Source: Synechococcus sp. AG-673-B04
Lineage (GTDB): Bacteria > Cyanobacteriota > Cyanobacteriia > PCC-6307 > Cyanobiaceae
DNA length: 64,000 nt
Assembly: GCA_003211235.1 (NCBI GenBank)
Contig: QCTG01000003.1
Span: 1-64,000 of the forward strand
Direction: 5' to 3'
Part shown: positions 18,368 through 26,139 of the stretch, one piece after another
Layout of the letters: every line of letters begins with the position of its first letter
Numbering within the stretch: position 1 is the first letter of the stretch
Translations under genes and position numbers: made by a program
The notes under the pieces: generated by a model
What the model saw: the letters and a program-made list of their open reading frames with translations, nothing else
What the model was told of the DNA's origin: nothing
The model's database searches: none

Positions 18368-19359
18368 CACATTGATTGGCGTAGACGACGCCGTTGAAGC
18401 AGGTAGATGAAAAAGGGAGAACCAATCAGCGATGTCACCAAGCCAACCGGCAACTCCCATAAATAGGTTCTGGCAAGTGCATCAGCACCCAAAAGAACAA
18501 CTCCGCCCATCAAACCAGACATGGGCAAAACATACATAAAATTGGTACCACATACCAAACGAACCATATGGGGGATGACAAGGCCAACAAAACCAACAAG
18601 ACCAGAGATGCAAACTGCGCATGCCGTTAATATTGTCGCGATAAAACCAACCATGAGTCTTAACTTGATGAGTGACAATCCAAGGGATTGACTCGTATCA
18701 TCATCAAGCAATGCCAAATTAAGTTGTTTCGCAAACGCAAGCGAAGCAACGATGCAAACCACAATTGGCACCCAAGTGAACGCCAAATCATCCCAGGTGC
18801 GTGCGGCCAAAGTGCCAGAAAGCCATGTGAGAGAATTCTGAATTCGAGTGTCGTCCGAGCGAAGCAGAAAAATAGCTTGTATTGATCCGAGAACACTACT
18901 CACAGCAACACCAGCCAGAATCAGACGTTCCAGTGAAATGTGTTGACGCTGATAAGAAATGAAGAACACAAGTGCAGCGGCAATAACGGCTCCGAGCCAT
19001 GCACCGACAGGTATCCAAAAAGCGGCAACATTAAATGCAAAAAGGATAACGACACAAACACCGGCTCCGGATGAGATCCCCAACAAAAAGGGACTCGCCA
19101 AAGGGTTCCGTAGCATTCCCTGCAACATCGCACCAGATATACCAAGTGCAGCTCCTGTGAGGACTGCAGCCAATGCACGAGGCATACGAATGTCTTGAAT
19201 AACAAGACGGTCGATTGATGTTATCTTTTCGCCAAAAAAGTAGTTTAAAACTTGTTGTGGACCGACGTCTGCGTCACCAATCGAAAGCGAAGTCAGAAAT
19301 AAGCAAGGAAGACTACCAATAATGAATAAAATAAGAATGCTTCGCATCGAAGCGGTCAT
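18367..19359 (-). CDS. FecCD-family ABC permease
   Basis: The membrane subunit of an iron-siderophore/heme/B12 importer, 330 residues with about ten hydrophobic helices. Characteristic segments are DIRMPRALAAVLTGAALGIS and GAMLQGMLRNPLASPFLLGI, both signatures of the FecCD/BtuC family. GFVGLVIPHMVRLVCG is the coupling-loop region. ATG 19359 is preferred to GTG 19365 because a GGGAGG box lies 8 bases upstream of it. A single permease suggests a homodimer. It is divergent from exbB across a 219-base region. Confidence 0.93.
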   Translation of the reverse strand: MTASMRSILILFIIGSLPCLFLTSLSIGDADVGPQQVLNYFFGEKITSIDRLVIQDIRMPRALAAVLTGAALGISGAMLQGMLRNPLASPFLLGISSGAGVCVVILFAFNVAAFWIPVGAWLGAVIAAALVFFISYQRQHISLERLILAGVAVSSVLGSIQAIFLLRSDDTRIQNSLTWLSGTLAARTWDDLAFTWVPIVVCIVASLAFAKQLNLALLDDDTSQSLGLSLIKLRLMVGFIATILTACAVCISGLVGFVGLVIPHMVRLVCGTNFMYVLPMSGLMGGVVLLGADALARTYLWELPVGLVTSLIGSPFFIYLLQRRRLRQSM

Positions 19360-19578
19360 AAGCACACCCTCCCGAGACTTTATCTTTGATAAGGCTTGCC
19401 TAATGATTTTATCTTTAATCTCAATTCAATGCACCAACAGAATAGTGCGAAACCAAAGCCAAAGGAGCATCAATCTACTCAATTGATACACGAGCCATCT
19501 CAAAATGATAGGGGCAATTATTTGTAACCTGACAATGAGGGGCGATCCAATACAAACTGGGTTTAATTATAAAAAGCT
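19360..19578. promoter_or_regulatory. Divergent AT-rich control region of the uptake island
   Basis: This 219-base stretch separates the divergent ABC operon and exbB-exbD-tonB. It is AT-rich and holds short -10-like tracts such as TAATTATAA near 19564. Several A/T-rich half-palindromes exist (for example near 19388-19412), but none matches the 19-bp Fur consensus well enough to call. A shared iron-responsive promoter is likely from gene content only. Confidence 0.4.
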
Positions 19579-20196
19579 GTGGATCTCAGTCAATTCGGAG
19601 GTATTTCGGTCATACCTCTTGGAATCGCATCGATTGCATCATTAAGCATCACACTCGAACGTGGGTACTTTTGGTACAAGACCAAAAAAGGACAAAACTC
19701 GTTGAAACGAAGGCTCCTAGAACAATGTTTCGTTGATGGGCAGAATTGGCTTCAACTTCGAGCCGATGAACGAGACCATATCATGACCAAATTTTTTCAG
19801 AAGGCCACAATCCCTACACCAAATAATCTGGAGCAGCTCAGGGATTCGTGCGAATTAAATTTGGAAATTCTAGAGCCAGAATTAAGTCGCTACGAAAATA
19901 TACTTGGCACCATCATCTCTATTGCACCTCTCATCGGTCTTTTAGGCACTGTTTTAGGATTGATCCGATCCATGAGTGGCTTAACACTACAGGCTATTAG
20001 CGAAAGCAATACAAATGTCATGGCTGGCATTAGCGAAGCATTGATCTCCACTGCAGCTGGCTTAACAATTGCAATTACGACACTGATCGCCAATAATCTC
20101 TTCAAAAACTTCCGACGCAGCCAACTTCATACTCTTCAGGCAGTCTCCTTGGAAATCGAATCCAAATTCAAAGCAGAGAAAACACAAAGCCAATAA
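19579..20196 (+). CDS. exbB: ExbB-type proton channel protein of the TonB system
   Basis: A 205-residue MotA/TolQ/ExbB protein that with ExbD uses the proton gradient to energise TonB. It has an N-terminal helix (SVIPLGIASIASLSITLERG) and a long cytoplasmic loop. Two helices follow, containing GTIISIAPLIGLLGTVLGLI and ISTAAGLTIAITTLIANN. The motif APLIGLLGTVLGLIRSM is the family hallmark. The start is a GTG at 19579. It is followed 2 bases later by exbD. Codons are AT-rich, unlike the chromosome core. Confidence 0.93.
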   Translation: MDLSQFGGISVIPLGIASIASLSITLERGYFWYKTKKGQNSLKRRLLEQCFVDGQNWLQLRADERDHIMTKFFQKATIPTPNNLEQLRDSCELNLEILEPELSRYENILGTIISIAPLIGLLGTVLGLIRSMSGLTLQAISESNTNVMAGISEALISTAAGLTIAITTLIANNLFKNFRRSQLHTLQAVSLEIESKFKAEKTQSQ

Positions 20197-20198
20197 CA

Positions 20199-20630
20199 AT
20201 GAGATCAAAATATCAATCAATTCGATCCAATACAGAAAGTGAAGTCAATATACTTCCGCTCATTGATGTCCTTTTTGCCATATTACTTTTTTTCATGCTT
20301 TCTAGCATTGTCTTAACAGAAAAAAATCAAATCACCGTGCAAAGACCAACAAACTCCCAAGCAGAGCAAGTTGGCAAAGCAAAGAAAATCATCACGATTA
20401 CCCTTGAAAAGGACAAGAAGCTATATCTGGAAGATGATGAAATTGTTGCAGGTGAACTTTCTGAAAAGCTCAAACGTCTGAGTGAAGAGAGTTCCGTGGA
20501 CCAAGTATTGATTGATGCTGACAAGACATGTACCTATGGTGATGTCATGGAAATTCTTGATATCGTCAAAGCAGCAGGTCTGAATTCAATTGGCTTGGCA
20601 GTCAACAGAAGAGAGATCAATGGGCAATAA
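20199..20630 (+). CDS. exbD: ExbD-type protein of the TonB system
   Basis: The 143-residue protein has one N-terminal helix (LPLIDVLFAILLFFMLSSIV) carrying the conserved membrane Asp in PLIDVLF, which is needed for proton use. A periplasmic domain of about 95 residues follows, ending in a TolR/ExbD-like fold (YGDVMEILDIVKAAGLNSIG). It sits between exbB and tonB; the tonB start overlaps its last codons. This is a complete ExbD of normal length. Confidence 0.93.
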   Translation: MRSKYQSIRSNTESEVNILPLIDVLFAILLFFMLSSIVLTEKNQITVQRPTNSQAEQVGKAKKIITITLEKDKKLYLEDDEIVAGELSEKLKRLSEESSVDQVLIDADKTCTYGDVMEILDIVKAAGLNSIGLAVNRREINGQ

Positions 20631-21342
20631 TTTCAACCAGCAAAAAAAGGCACTCCTGCTGGCCTCCTTAATATCTCTCGCAGTACACACGAGCATTATT
20701 TTAATATTGAGCGCAACAAATGAAGGGGAGAGAATTAGTCTGACCCCAAAAAAAATCAAAATCGAACTTGTCGAAATAAAAACAAAACGACAACCAAAAG
20801 TTTCTGCACTGAAACCAAAGAATCAAACAACAAAAAACAAGAAAACACATCAATCAATTCCACAACTAAAACCTCGCATTAACAAACAAAACGATTCCCA
20901 AAAACCCAAAGGTGAGCCTGCGAAGAGGAAACGATCACTGAAAAAAGAGCCAAGCGTTGATACTGGATCACAAGCGGCAAAAACACCAGCCGTTCCAACT
21001 GCAGATACAAGCAATACACGTGGCAGCGATTCTGACAGCAAAACTACAAGTTCAACATCCTCTAAAGAAAGCACCTCAATCATCCCAAAAGAAACACCCC
21101 GCTGCCGTCAATGTCTAGAACCTGAGAAACCACGGCGCTTAGTAAAACGTGGAATAGAAAGTTACGCTATTTTTAAGCTGTATATCAGTGCATCAGGCAA
21201 GGTAGTCAAAACTCAGCTACTTAAAAGCAGTGGGCACTCTGGTTGGAATAATGCGGCTCGAAAAGCAGCTATATCTTCCACTTTTTATCCAATGGCACTG
21301 CGAAATACAATTGACATTATGTATGAGCTAGAAATAAAGTAA
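20620..21342 (+). CDS. tonB: TonB-like energy transducer
   Basis: The protein has 240 residues from ATG 20620. An N-terminal membrane anchor (KKALLLASLISLAVHTSIIL) precedes a long Lys/Gln/Ser/Thr/Pro-rich periplasmic linker. The C-terminal domain of about 75 residues contains KLYISASGKVVKTQLLKSSG and ends in a strand (DIMYELEIK), consistent with TonB_C. An unusual short motif PRCRQCLEPEKPRR with a CxxC pair comes just before that domain. It would pass energy to the outer-membrane receptor encoded next to it. The TonB assignment rests on architecture and context as much as on sequence. Confidence 0.88.
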   Translation: MGNNFNQQKKALLLASLISLAVHTSIILILSATNEGERISLTPKKIKIELVEIKTKRQPKVSALKPKNQTTKNKKTHQSIPQLKPRINKQNDSQKPKGEPAKRKRSLKKEPSVDTGSQAAKTPAVPTADTSNTRGSDSDSKTTSSTSSKESTSIIPKETPRCRQCLEPEKPRRLVKRGIESYAIFKLYISASGKVVKTQLLKSSGHSGWNNAARKAAISSTFYPMALRNTIDIMYELEIK

Positions 21343-21352
21343 TTCCAAAAAA

Positions 21353-23554
21353 TTAAAACTTAAACTTAGCTCCAATCTGGAAGTTGCGCTCAGGCTGCGA
21401 AAACCGGAGAATATCTCCATTGGCATTGTTTCTGCCGCGAACATCCTGGAAATTAAAGTAAGTTTCGTTAGTCAAATTATTAATTGAAGCATTCAAACTT
21501 ATTGAATCACTGATACTCCAGTACGCTTCTAAATCAAAAATCAATGAGGTGGAGGGAATATAATAAGATCCTTCTTGATAGTCATTACTTAAGCGTGTTC
21601 GACCTGCATAAACCATACCAACGGAGACAAGCCATTGATCATATACCCCTTGGTAGCCCAATGACAAACGATTTGTTACTGGAACAATCGTTTCAAGAGG
21701 AATACCGTCTGTCAGATTGTTGCCTTCGGACCAGGCAAAAACATTTCCAAGATAGAAACCATCTTGTTGATTACTAAAATAATAAATTCCAGTAAATTCG
21801 ACTCCGTATATTTCGGCATTTGAGACGTTTTGCGTCTGAAATGCATTAAGTTCTCGTGTATCACCTGGAAGAGTGTAGGTACCAGCCTGAGCGAAAGAAT
21901 CCATAAAGTCTGAGTATCTATTATAGTAAGCAGCAAAAGTTGTTGCATAATTATCACCATTCAACTTATAACCGATTTCAAAATCGTGACTTTTTTCAGG
22001 TTTGAGATCTGGATTTGAAAGTGTTATGTAACCGAATGCAGGGTTTGCAAATGAACTGCTGAGTTCGTACCAAACCGGTGGACGAAAGCCCTGTGAGTAG
22101 CGAGCATAGATAGTGGATTCATCACTAGGTTGATAGCTTACTGTGAATTTAGGCGAAAGAACCTGATACGACTGGTCACTAGCTAAAATATAATCTTCTT
22201 GATTAGGGTTATAAATCAAATCGTTTTCGGCATTAAGTGCATAATAGTCATATCCCAATCCTGCGGTGAAATCAAAATTACCTAGACTGAATTGATCTTG
22301 AAGATAAAGTCTGGCCCGGAGAGTTTTTGTATCAGGAGTATCTTTAACAGTCTCAGTTACACCTGTGGACAAATTTCTGGTTTGACGAGTTCTGGAACCA
22401 TCATTCTCAGAAATATCAAATCCGTAGCCAAGCGTGTGAACATTATCAAACAATACAATATCACTCGAAAAATCTGAGTTAGCCCCAATAAGAGTATTGG
22501 TCAAACTGTAAATTTTATCCTCTTCTCTCGTCTGGTCAAAAGACCCAACTACTCGACGAAAATCATCATTGACCTTTGCATCTTGCCAGTAAACTGACGA
22601 GCTAGCTGTTTGTATGAAGCTAGAATCGTTATTTGAGTCATAACTGTATTTCGCCGAGACTCTTGTACGGTCTGTCAGTGTGTTAGAGATAAGTTTTTCA
22701 TAATTACTAAACGTAGAAGACATGTTCTCAAGATTGGCGTCAGACGAATCAATTCTAGAGCTACGATTAATATCTTCAAAAACGAGATTCAGGCTCGATT
22801 CATCATTAATATCATACTGTAAGTTTACCAGTACATTATCACCATAATTCTCCACATCATCAATAAACTTAGATGGAGCAGCCGTTTTTGTAGCTGCAGA
22901 CACTTCATTTGTATAGATAAAAAGTGCTGAAATCTTGTCAGATAACTTGACTGCTATTTTATTCGAAAAAGTCCTCCCATCATCCTCACTAGAATAGTTG
23001 AAGGGAACTTCCACATTAAATTCTGAACCGTTTTGCAAGATGTCGTAGGGTTCCAGAGTTCGGTAATAAATCAATCCCCCAAGCGCATCAGAACCGTACA
23101 AAGAAGATATGGAACCTTTGATGATTTCAATGGATTTTAAAAAACTAAAGTCAACATAATCTGCCTGTCCGAGATTATAATAACCACCATATTCATACCG
23201 GTCAGGCAACCTGATACCATCAATCAAGAATAGTATTCTATCGCCATCTAAGCCTCTGATATTCACATCAGAGATTCCAGGCGTTCCGCGAACACCACTT
23301 CTTGTTGTTTTTCGAGTTGTTACCCCAGGAACATTTCTAAGTAGATTTCGAATATCAACACTTGGAGATTTATCATAGTCATCTTTATCAATGACATCAA
23401 CGGATCCTGCATAATCCTTTACTGTTGATTCTGATTTTGTGCCAGTTACAGTGATTTTCAACATATCATCTTTCACTTCTTGTGCTTTTAAAGGAGAACA
23501 AGCAATCAGAGCCAACAAAACAGCAGGGAGAGAGGTTAAAAAAAATTTAGACAT
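21353..23554 (-). CDS. TonB-dependent outer-membrane receptor, heme/hemoglobin-like
   Basis: A 733-residue receptor with signal peptide MSKFFLTSLPAVLLALIACS. A TonB box-like MLKITVTGTKSES follows near residue 31. The plug domain shows VDIRNLLRNVPGVTTRK, DVNIRGLDGDRILFLIDGIR and IEIIKGSISSLYGSDALGG. A beta-barrel of about 560 residues ends in FQIGAKFKF, with terminal Phe. The pair FRPP (near residue 489) and NPDLKPEKS (near 513) resembles the FRAP/NPNL motifs of heme/hemoglobin receptors. Such receptors are uncommon in marine picocyanobacteria. It is convergent with tonB and divergent from the RTX gene. Heme versus siderophore is unresolved. Confidence 0.88.
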   Translation of the reverse strand: MSKFFLTSLPAVLLALIACSPLKAQEVKDDMLKITVTGTKSESTVKDYAGSVDVIDKDDYDKSPSVDIRNLLRNVPGVTTRKTTRSGVRGTPGISDVNIRGLDGDRILFLIDGIRLPDRYEYGGYYNLGQADYVDFSFLKSIEIIKGSISSLYGSDALGGLIYYRTLEPYDILQNGSEFNVEVPFNYSSEDDGRTFSNKIAVKLSDKISALFIYTNEVSAATKTAAPSKFIDDVENYGDNVLVNLQYDINDESSLNLVFEDINRSSRIDSSDANLENMSSTFSNYEKLISNTLTDRTRVSAKYSYDSNNDSSFIQTASSSVYWQDAKVNDDFRRVVGSFDQTREEDKIYSLTNTLIGANSDFSSDIVLFDNVHTLGYGFDISENDGSRTRQTRNLSTGVTETVKDTPDTKTLRARLYLQDQFSLGNFDFTAGLGYDYYALNAENDLIYNPNQEDYILASDQSYQVLSPKFTVSYQPSDESTIYARYSQGFRPPVWYELSSSFANPAFGYITLSNPDLKPEKSHDFEIGYKLNGDNYATTFAAYYNRYSDFMDSFAQAGTYTLPGDTRELNAFQTQNVSNAEIYGVEFTGIYYFSNQQDGFYLGNVFAWSEGNNLTDGIPLETIVPVTNRLSLGYQGVYDQWLVSVGMVYAGRTRLSNDYQEGSYYIPSTSLIFDLEAYWSISDSISLNASINNLTNETYFNFQDVRGRNNANGDILRFSQPERNFQIGAKFKF

Positions 23555-23775
23555 GCCAAAAATTGATATCGGCTAATTTATCTCCTCAAGATTTTTTAGC
23601 TAGTGCAGGTAACAGCAATATGTATCATACTGATCAGGCAAATTTAGCACGAATAATAATGCAAACCTTAAGGGGCCGGATTCACTGCGTATCTTTGACG
23701 ACGTTTAATAGAAGTATTTGGTGCTGACGCATTTTGATCCAATGAATATTGTTCATTGAAACCTTTTTTATTTTG
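23555..23775. promoter_or_regulatory. Divergent intergenic region between receptor and RTX gene
   Basis: A 221-base AT-rich region separates two divergent starts (23554 and 23776). No open frame of note is present. Likely promoters for both genes lie here, so the two are probably co-controlled; this is inference from arrangement. No confident operator was found by eye. Confidence 0.4.
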
Positions 23776-24900
23776 ATGACTACCGAGTACCTGTTGTACA
23801 ACACTGCCACACACGAAACAGTCACTCTATGTAGCGATGATGACGGAGAATGTATAGCTGCGCTTCAAGCAGAAGGCTGGTATATGCTTCTTCCTGAAAA
23901 TTATCCTGACTCTGACTATTCGTTTCCAGCAGTATATAACATTGAATCTCATGTTGTTTGGGACCAGAGCCCAGAAAGGAAGATCAATGGTGATTGGATG
24001 ATGACTTCTAGAGAGGTAGAGGCTGGAGATGGAGATGATCACAGCCATGGAGACGATCACAGCCATGGAGACGATCACAGCCATGGAGACGATCACAGCC
24101 ATGGAGACGATGGCGGCAATTCAGACGAAGAAACGGTCTCGAAAGTTTCGTCTCTTGAGTATATTATTTACAATTATAAAACCCACGCAAGCTATTCTGT
24201 CCCCGATGAATTAAGCGGTTCTGGCTTCGTTCTTTTAAACGAGAGTACGTCTCCAGATTATTATCACCCCGCCGTTTACAACACCACAACACATACAGTT
24301 ATCGATCAAAGTGATGATCGTAATACTTCCGGTGACTGGATAATGCTTTCAAAGTATAATGATATCTATACTTCTTCGGAGGAATCAATCGATAGCATTG
24401 TTTCAGGAAATGATATTGCAAGTTTCCGTTTATCACAGCCAATAGAGATGAATGACAAGGCAATTACTATGTGTATTGTAGGCACTGGAGGTAAAGATAA
24501 AATAACTGGGGGTGATACAAGCGAAATATTAATGGGTGGTAGTGGAAAGAATAAATTCACCGGAGGCGCTAACGCCGACGGTTTTATGTTCGACAATCAA
24601 ATTGATTTTGGCAAGAAGCTAGCTGATAAAATCAAAGACTTTGATACTGAGGAAGGTGATCAAATTCTTTTAGATAAGGAAACGTTTGGCCTTCGCAAAA
24701 AGTTGAAATTCAAATCTGTCCAAGGTAGGTCTAAAGCAAATAAGGCTTCAGACACTAAAAAACATATTATATATGATGAAAGCAAGGGGCGGCTTTATTT
24801 CAACGAAAATGGAAAAGATGATGGATGGGGTGATGGTGGTTACTTTGCAAAAGTAATCGGAACGCCTGAATTAGATGTTAACGACTTTATGATAGTATGA
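23776..24900 (+). CDS. RTX-type, His/Asp-repeat protein, probably secreted; function unknown
   Basis: I do not recognise a family for the whole 374-residue protein. Residues 4-78 and 128-193 are two copies of one module (EYLLYNTATHETV / EYIIYNYKTHASY; PAVYNIESHVVWDQS / PAVYNTTTHTVIDQS; GDWMM / GDWIM). They are joined by four HSHGDD repeats (about 87-111), a likely metal-binding linker. Residues 245-273 hold degenerate RTX nonapeptides (GGDTSEILMGGSG), then DFDTEEGDQILLD. The C-terminus IIYDESKGRLYFNENGK...DVNDFMIV matches RTX proteins exported by type I secretion; there is no N-terminal signal. ATG 23776 is used; a TTG at 23749 is possible. It is divergent from the receptor. Confidence 0.8.
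   Translation: MTTEYLLYNTATHETVTLCSDDDGECIAALQAEGWYMLLPENYPDSDYSFPAVYNIESHVVWDQSPERKINGDWMMTSREVEAGDGDDHSHGDDHSHGDDHSHGDDHSHGDDGGNSDEETVSKVSSLEYIIYNYKTHASYSVPDELSGSGFVLLNESTSPDYYHPAVYNTTTHTVIDQSDDRNTSGDWIMLSKYNDIYTSSEESIDSIVSGNDIASFRLSQPIEMNDKAITMCIVGTGGKDKITGGDTSEILMGGSGKNKFTGGANADGFMFDNQIDFGKKLADKIKDFDTEEGDQILLDKETFGLRKKLKFKSVQGRSKANKASDTKKHIIYDESKGRLYFNENGKDDGWGDGGYFAKVIGTPELDVNDFMIV
24034..24111 (+). repeat. 18-base in-frame tandem repeat encoding DDHSHG
   Basis: Four almost identical 18-base units (GACGATCACAGCCATGGA, first copy with one change) run head to tail from 24034 to 24105, followed by a partial copy. Each encodes Asp-Asp-His-Ser-His-Gly. Copy number could change without breaking the frame, tuning the number of metal ligands. 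Confidence 0.95.
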
Positions 24901-24984
24901 GCTCAACAAGCGTGTTGGCAATTAAAAATTAAATAGCTGCTGATACCTGAAAAGCATTAATCCTCAAGTTTGGATCATGTCTTC

Positions 24985-26139
24985 TCAGGTATTTGTGGCG
25001 ACAATTAAAGCACTACGCTGACAACCCATCAAACGGCCCGACCAGGACTCGGCATAAGACCGGTTGGCTGCCTTTTGCTCAGGATCCTCGGCATCAAGCG
25101 GGTGAGGCATCGTTCCTGCGATCGCCGCATTGGTGACGCAGAACATCGACTTCTGGAAGCTGATGCAGATCTGCACGTGCACATCGGTCTGACCCCGGCC
25201 ATTTTCGTCGTACCAAAGGCTCAGCTCCTCGGGGAGATGCCGGTACATGTCCTGCATGCAGAGGCTGGGAGGAATTCCCGCACCCATGCTCGGAATAGGG
25301 TCGGCGTAAAGGGCGCCGTACTTAAAATCGCTGATATCCGGCGAAATCTGTCGAGCCTGAGCGTTGTACGACACCGTTCCAAGGAAGGGCATGCCGCGGA
25401 AGAACACCGCTTCCACATAAGGAACGGCAACGTCCATCAGAAAGGTGAGGCCGGCCTCCGGAGGAAGCACCCAAATCTCCTTACCACCAATGGTCACTTT
25501 GTACTCAATTGGGCTACCGGCAGCCGCCACCAGGCCATCACGGATGTGATGAACCACATCTTTGATGCAGGTGACTTCCTTGATCCCATAACGACGGGCC
25601 AGGTCCACAAAAATGTCGCTCATGACCCGCCAGAACAAGCCGAGGCAGTAGATCGTGGTGAGAGAACGGATCGCTTCTGGGGCGAAGTCGGGATAGAGGC
25701 GATTGTTGAGAGCCAACAGAGGATCGCGAGCCGACTTGCGCTTGATGATCTGCTGGCATGCCGCAGCAAATTCAGGGCTGTCGAGATAGGCATCAAGACC
25801 ACCGGTGCCATGCCAGAACATCGCTTTCTGGCAGTACTCGGCATATTCAAAATTGATCCGATCACCCATCAGATGAGACCACAACCGCTTTGGGTTGAAC
25901 CCTTCGTGGAAGAAACGGAGCACGGGAAAAGGATTGAGCATCTGTTTCTCCCCCTGATCCACCAGGTTCTTGCTGTAGGCATCCAGCACGAGGCCATAGC
26001 TCTCAAGCACATTCACCACCTGAACCAGGTGGTCCCTTGTATCGGCAAGCAACGGTGTATCGCTGAGCAGACGACGGATCAACTCCTCTTGATCGGGCAA
26101 GACCGGTGGACGCACCGGCGACGCTGAGATGGGGGTCAT
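24985..26139 (-). CDS. chpX: CO2 hydration protein ChpX (CupB type)
   Basis: ChpX/CupB works with the NdhD4/NdhF4 form of thylakoid NDH-1 to convert CO2 into bicarbonate, using electron flow (low-affinity, constitutive CO2 uptake). The 384-residue protein contains the family segments NPFPVLRFFHEGFNPKRLWSH, YCQKAMFWHGTGGLDAYL and EIWVLPPEAGLTFLMDVAVP. Its ATG overlaps the ndhD4 stop as ATGA, giving the classic ndhF4-ndhD4-chpX order. It is the last gene of the long minus-strand carboxysome/NDH block, and the AT-rich island begins just beyond its stop. Confidence 0.95.
   Translation of the reverse strand: MTPISASPVRPPVLPDQEELIRRLLSDTPLLADTRDHLVQVVNVLESYGLVLDAYSKNLVDQGEKQMLNPFPVLRFFHEGFNPKRLWSHLMGDRINFEYAEYCQKAMFWHGTGGLDAYLDSPEFAAACQQIIKRKSARDPLLALNNRLYPDFAPEAIRSLTTIYCLGLFWRVMSDIFVDLARRYGIKEVTCIKDVVHHIRDGLVAAAGSPIEYKVTIGGKEIWVLPPEAGLTFLMDVAVPYVEAVFFRGMPFLGTVSYNAQARQISPDISDFKYGALYADPIPSMGAGIPPSLCMQDMYRHLPEELSLWYDENGRGQTDVHVQICISFQKSMFCVTNAAIAGTMPHPLDAEDPEQKAANRSYAESWSGRLMGCQRSALIVATNT

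Noticed and set aside
19388-19412. Fur box upstream of the ABC operon
   Set aside because: Only AT-rich half-matches are present; no 19-bp inverted repeat meets the consensus by eye, so no operator was called.
24034-24111. Regular 18-base repeats considered as a CRISPR-like array
   Set aside because: The units are contiguous with no spacers, and they are in frame within a coding region.
24943-24992. 8-base inverted repeat (ATACCTGA/TCAGGTAT) at the chpX end as an island boundary or att site
   Set aside because: The arms are short with a 34-base loop, and no matching copy was found at the other island edge near 16.6 kb.
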